32,076 bases of DNA from Bacteroidales bacterium. Its GTDB lineage: Bacteria > Bacteroidota > Bacteroidia > Bacteroidales > UBA12170. The stretch covers positions 1 through 32,076 of the forward strand of contig JAOZUW010000020.1 of assembly GCA_029938465.1 (NCBI GenBank), given 5' to 3'. A model generated the notes under the pieces. It was not told the origin of the DNA. It did not search any database and saw nothing but the letters and a program-made list of their open reading frames with translations. Positions 29,839 through 32,076 of the stretch are shown here, piece by piece (within the stretch, counting starts at the first letter, position 1; every line of letters starts with the position of its first letter). Made by a program: the position numbers and the translations under genes.

Positions 29839-31902
29839 ATGAAAAAGATTATTTATTATATTCGATATCGATATAACAATATTTATAAAATATTGTTGTT
29901 TTTAATAGCTATGATTGTAATGTTGTTTTTTTTCCCTAAAACAGCACGTTTTAATCAGCAATATGCACAAGGTTATCCTTGGACTCATCAAAATATCAAA
30001 GCTCCTTTTGATTTTGCCATATTAAAAACCAATAGAGAATTAGATGAAGAGAAAAAAATGCTTCTTCAAGAAATGATTCCTTATTACCGTTATAATGATA
30101 GTTATAGCGACTCTATGCCGCAATTATTTTTGGCTAGTTTTGAACAGCATTGGATAAAGGTAGATAGTCATAATATCCTTATTGAGAAAAAAGAAGAAAC
30201 AAAAAAGGCTATTGAGGAAATATATCAACTTTTGTTGTTAAACGGGATACGTAGTCAGGAGAGTGAACGACAATCGCCTCAAGGATATGTGAACTTATTG
30301 AAAGGTAATCATGCAACAAAAACCCCACTTGGCAGTATTTATACCCTTTCAACAGCTGAGTCCATGATTACTAAATCATTACAGGAGAAAGAAAATACAG
30401 ATAGATTATTAGCTCAGAAAGTTTTAAAATCACATTTATTTATTAATGTGCATTTTGATGAAGAAACCACTGTAAAAGAAGAAGAGATGTTACTCACTGG
30501 CTTGTCCTTAACCTATGGTATGGTACAAAAAGGAGAACTCATAATTTCTGAAGGTGAGCTGATAACTGCTCATAAGTTTCAAGTTTTGCAATCACTTAAA
30601 AAGGAATATGAAAAGCAATTATCTGGTAACGAAAAATTCTATGGTATTTTATTAGGACAGTCTATTTTAATGATTTTTATTTTTTTAGCATTATTGATAT
30701 ATTTAAGTACATTTAGACCAAAAATATTACAGAATAATCAACAAATACTACTTATTTTGGTGGCAATAATGATTATGGTTATTCCTGAGAGTATTATATT
30801 GAAATACTATCCTGAATATGTAATGCTGTTACCCTTGCCTTTATTAGCTATTATTATTAGAGCCTTTTTTGATGAGCGAACAGCCATGTTTATTTATCTT
30901 TTGACAACAATTATTATTGCATCCTTTGTTCCTGAGGGCTTTAATTTTATAATCTTGCAACTTATAACAGGTATTATCACCATTATTTCTATTCATAAAC
31001 TATATAAACGATCTCAGTTTTATTTAGCTAGTTTATGGATATTCCTTTCCTACTCATTTATATATTTAGCTCTTTTGTTGGTAACCGATGGAAGTTTAAA
31101 TAATCTGGAAAAAAGTGTTTTTTCTCTTTTTGCTATTAGTGCAGGACTCACCTTACTAAGCTATCCGGTTATATACTTATTTGAGAAAGTATTTTCGCAA
31201 GTCACTTTATTAACACTTTTGGAATTATCTGATACTAATAATAAACTGTTGCGTGAACTATCACAAAAAGCTCCTGGAACTTTTCAGCATTGCTTGCAGG
31301 TGGGTAACCTTGCCGAAGCTGCTATTCAAGAAATTGGGGGTAATGTACTATTGATCAGGGCTGGAGCTTTGTATCATGATATTGGTAAGATGTATAATCC
31401 TTTGTATTTTATCGAGAATCAAACCACACAAGTAAATCCTCACGATGAGTTAAGCTACGATGAAAGTGCTGAAGTTATTATTGGACATGTTTTACAAGGG
31501 GTAAGCTTGGCTAAGAAACATAAGATACCAGAATTGGTTATTGATTTTATAAGAACCCATCACGGAGACCGAAAAGCAGAATATTTTTATCGCTTAGCAG
31601 TGCAGGATATTGGAGAAGAAGAGTTGGATGAAAGCTTATATACCTATCCTGGTCCTATTCCTTATAGTAAAGAAACAGCAGTGCTAATGATGGCCGATAG
31701 TATAGAAGCGGCATCGCGCTCTGTTCAGAAACCAGATGAAAGTAAATTAACAAAATTAGTAAGTCAAATTATCGATGAGCAAATGTATGGTGGGCAGTTT
31801 GATAATGCAGATATTACGCTTAAAGAAATAAATAAGATAAAGCGAATTTTTATCAAAATATTACTTACCATTTATCATATTCGTATTGAATATCCTGAAT
31901 AA
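29839..31902 (+). CDS. 7TM-HD family phosphohydrolase (PgpH-like, putative c-di-AMP phosphodiesterase)
   Basis: 7TMR-HDED-like extracytoplasmic region, multi-TM segment, HD domain GTFQHCLQVGNLAEAAIQEIGGNVLLIRAGALYHDIGKMYNPLYFIENQ and FIRTHHGDRKAEYFY. TAAATTTG at 29810-29817 lies inside the tracked ORF start (29806), so ATG 29839 (MKKIIYYIRYRYNN) is preferred. Confidence 0.92.
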   Translation: MKKIIYYIRYRYNNIYKILLFLIAMIVMLFFFPKTARFNQQYAQGYPWTHQNIKAPFDFAILKTNRELDEEKKMLLQEMIPYYRYNDSYSDSMPQLFLASFEQHWIKVDSHNILIEKKEETKKAIEEIYQLLLLNGIRSQESERQSPQGYVNLLKGNHATKTPLGSIYTLSTAESMITKSLQEKENTDRLLAQKVLKSHLFINVHFDEETTVKEEEMLLTGLSLTYGMVQKGELIISEGELITAHKFQVLQSLKKEYEKQLSGNEKFYGILLGQSILMIFIFLALLIYLSTFRPKILQNNQQILLILVAIMIMVIPESIILKYYPEYVMLLPLPLLAIIIRAFFDERTAMFIYLLTTIIIASFVPEGFNFIILQLITGIITIISIHKLYKRSQFYLASLWIFLSYSFIYLALLLVTDGSLNNLEKSVFSLFAISAGLTLLSYPVIYLFEKVFSQVTLLTLLELSDTNNKLLRELSQKAPGTFQHCLQVGNLAEAAIQEIGGNVLLIRAGALYHDIGKMYNPLYFIENQTTQVNPHDELSYDESAEVIIGHVLQGVSLAKKHKIPELVIDFIRTHHGDRKAEYFYRLAVQDIGEEELDESLYTYPGPIPYSKETAVLMMADSIEAASRSVQKPDESKLTKLVSQIIDEQMYGGQFDNADITLKEINKIKRIFIKILLTIYHIRIEYPE

Positions 31903-31965
31903 TGGTGTAATGAGCCGGAAATATTAAAGGCTTGATATTTTATTGGTCTCAATCGTTAGTTAAAA

Positions 31966-32008
31966 CCCTGCCTTGCCATCCCTATTGGGAGGAAATCCGG
32001 CAGGCAGG
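31966..32008. repeat. Imperfect GC-rich palindromic element (hairpin)
   Basis: cctgccttgcc-atccctattgggaggaaatcc-ggcaggcagg: CCTGCC(T)TGCC pairs with GGCAGGCAGG; inner TCCC/GGGA stem; GC-rich in an AT-rich context. Confidence 0.6.
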
Positions 32009-32076
32009 TATGCATTTTTAGTGTAATACCAACTAAATATCCAACTGATTGATATAAATGGTTTCTTTTTTCCTTT

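Overview
AT-rich 32 kb chromosomal window, most likely from a Bacteroidota genome. The evidence is TAnnTTTG-type -7 promoter elements, a fused FeoA-FeoB with a small Cys-rich partner, and the protein families present. It carries about 30 confident CDSs, mostly housekeeping or envelope functions: xdhC-xdhA, bcp-recA-TPR lipoprotein, a lone Hpt protein, feoAB plus its Cys-rich partner, an Fe-type alcohol dehydrogenase, DUF2461, a rhomboid with a membrane partner, radical SAM/SPASM with holin-like and YtxH-like proteins, an AI-2E permease, ligA, Sua5/YrdC with GT9 and a heptose epimerase, a PhoR/PhoB-type pair, a REC-PAS-PAS-HK kinase followed by a receiver, an OMP, an SGNH-like protein with MBOAT, NlpC/P60, and a 7TM-HD phosphohydrolase. 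I found no tRNA, rRNA, CRISPR array or intact mobile element. I did not find a clear, undescribed defence-like or otherwise novel system. The observations most worth a second look are: (i) a hybrid-kinase-like protein and its receiver in the same frame, split by one TAA; (ii) an MBOAT/SGNH-like acyl-transfer pair whose SGNH-like protein has a C-terminal beta-rich, possibly carbohydrate-binding region; (iii) xdhC-xdhA without a visible molybdenum subunit; (iv) an uncharacterised radical SAM/holin-like/YtxH-like cluster preceded by a perfect 13-bp inverted repeat; (v) a 480-bp repeat-bearing intergenic island after ligA; (vi) four of five convergent gene pairs separated by only 8-18 nt.
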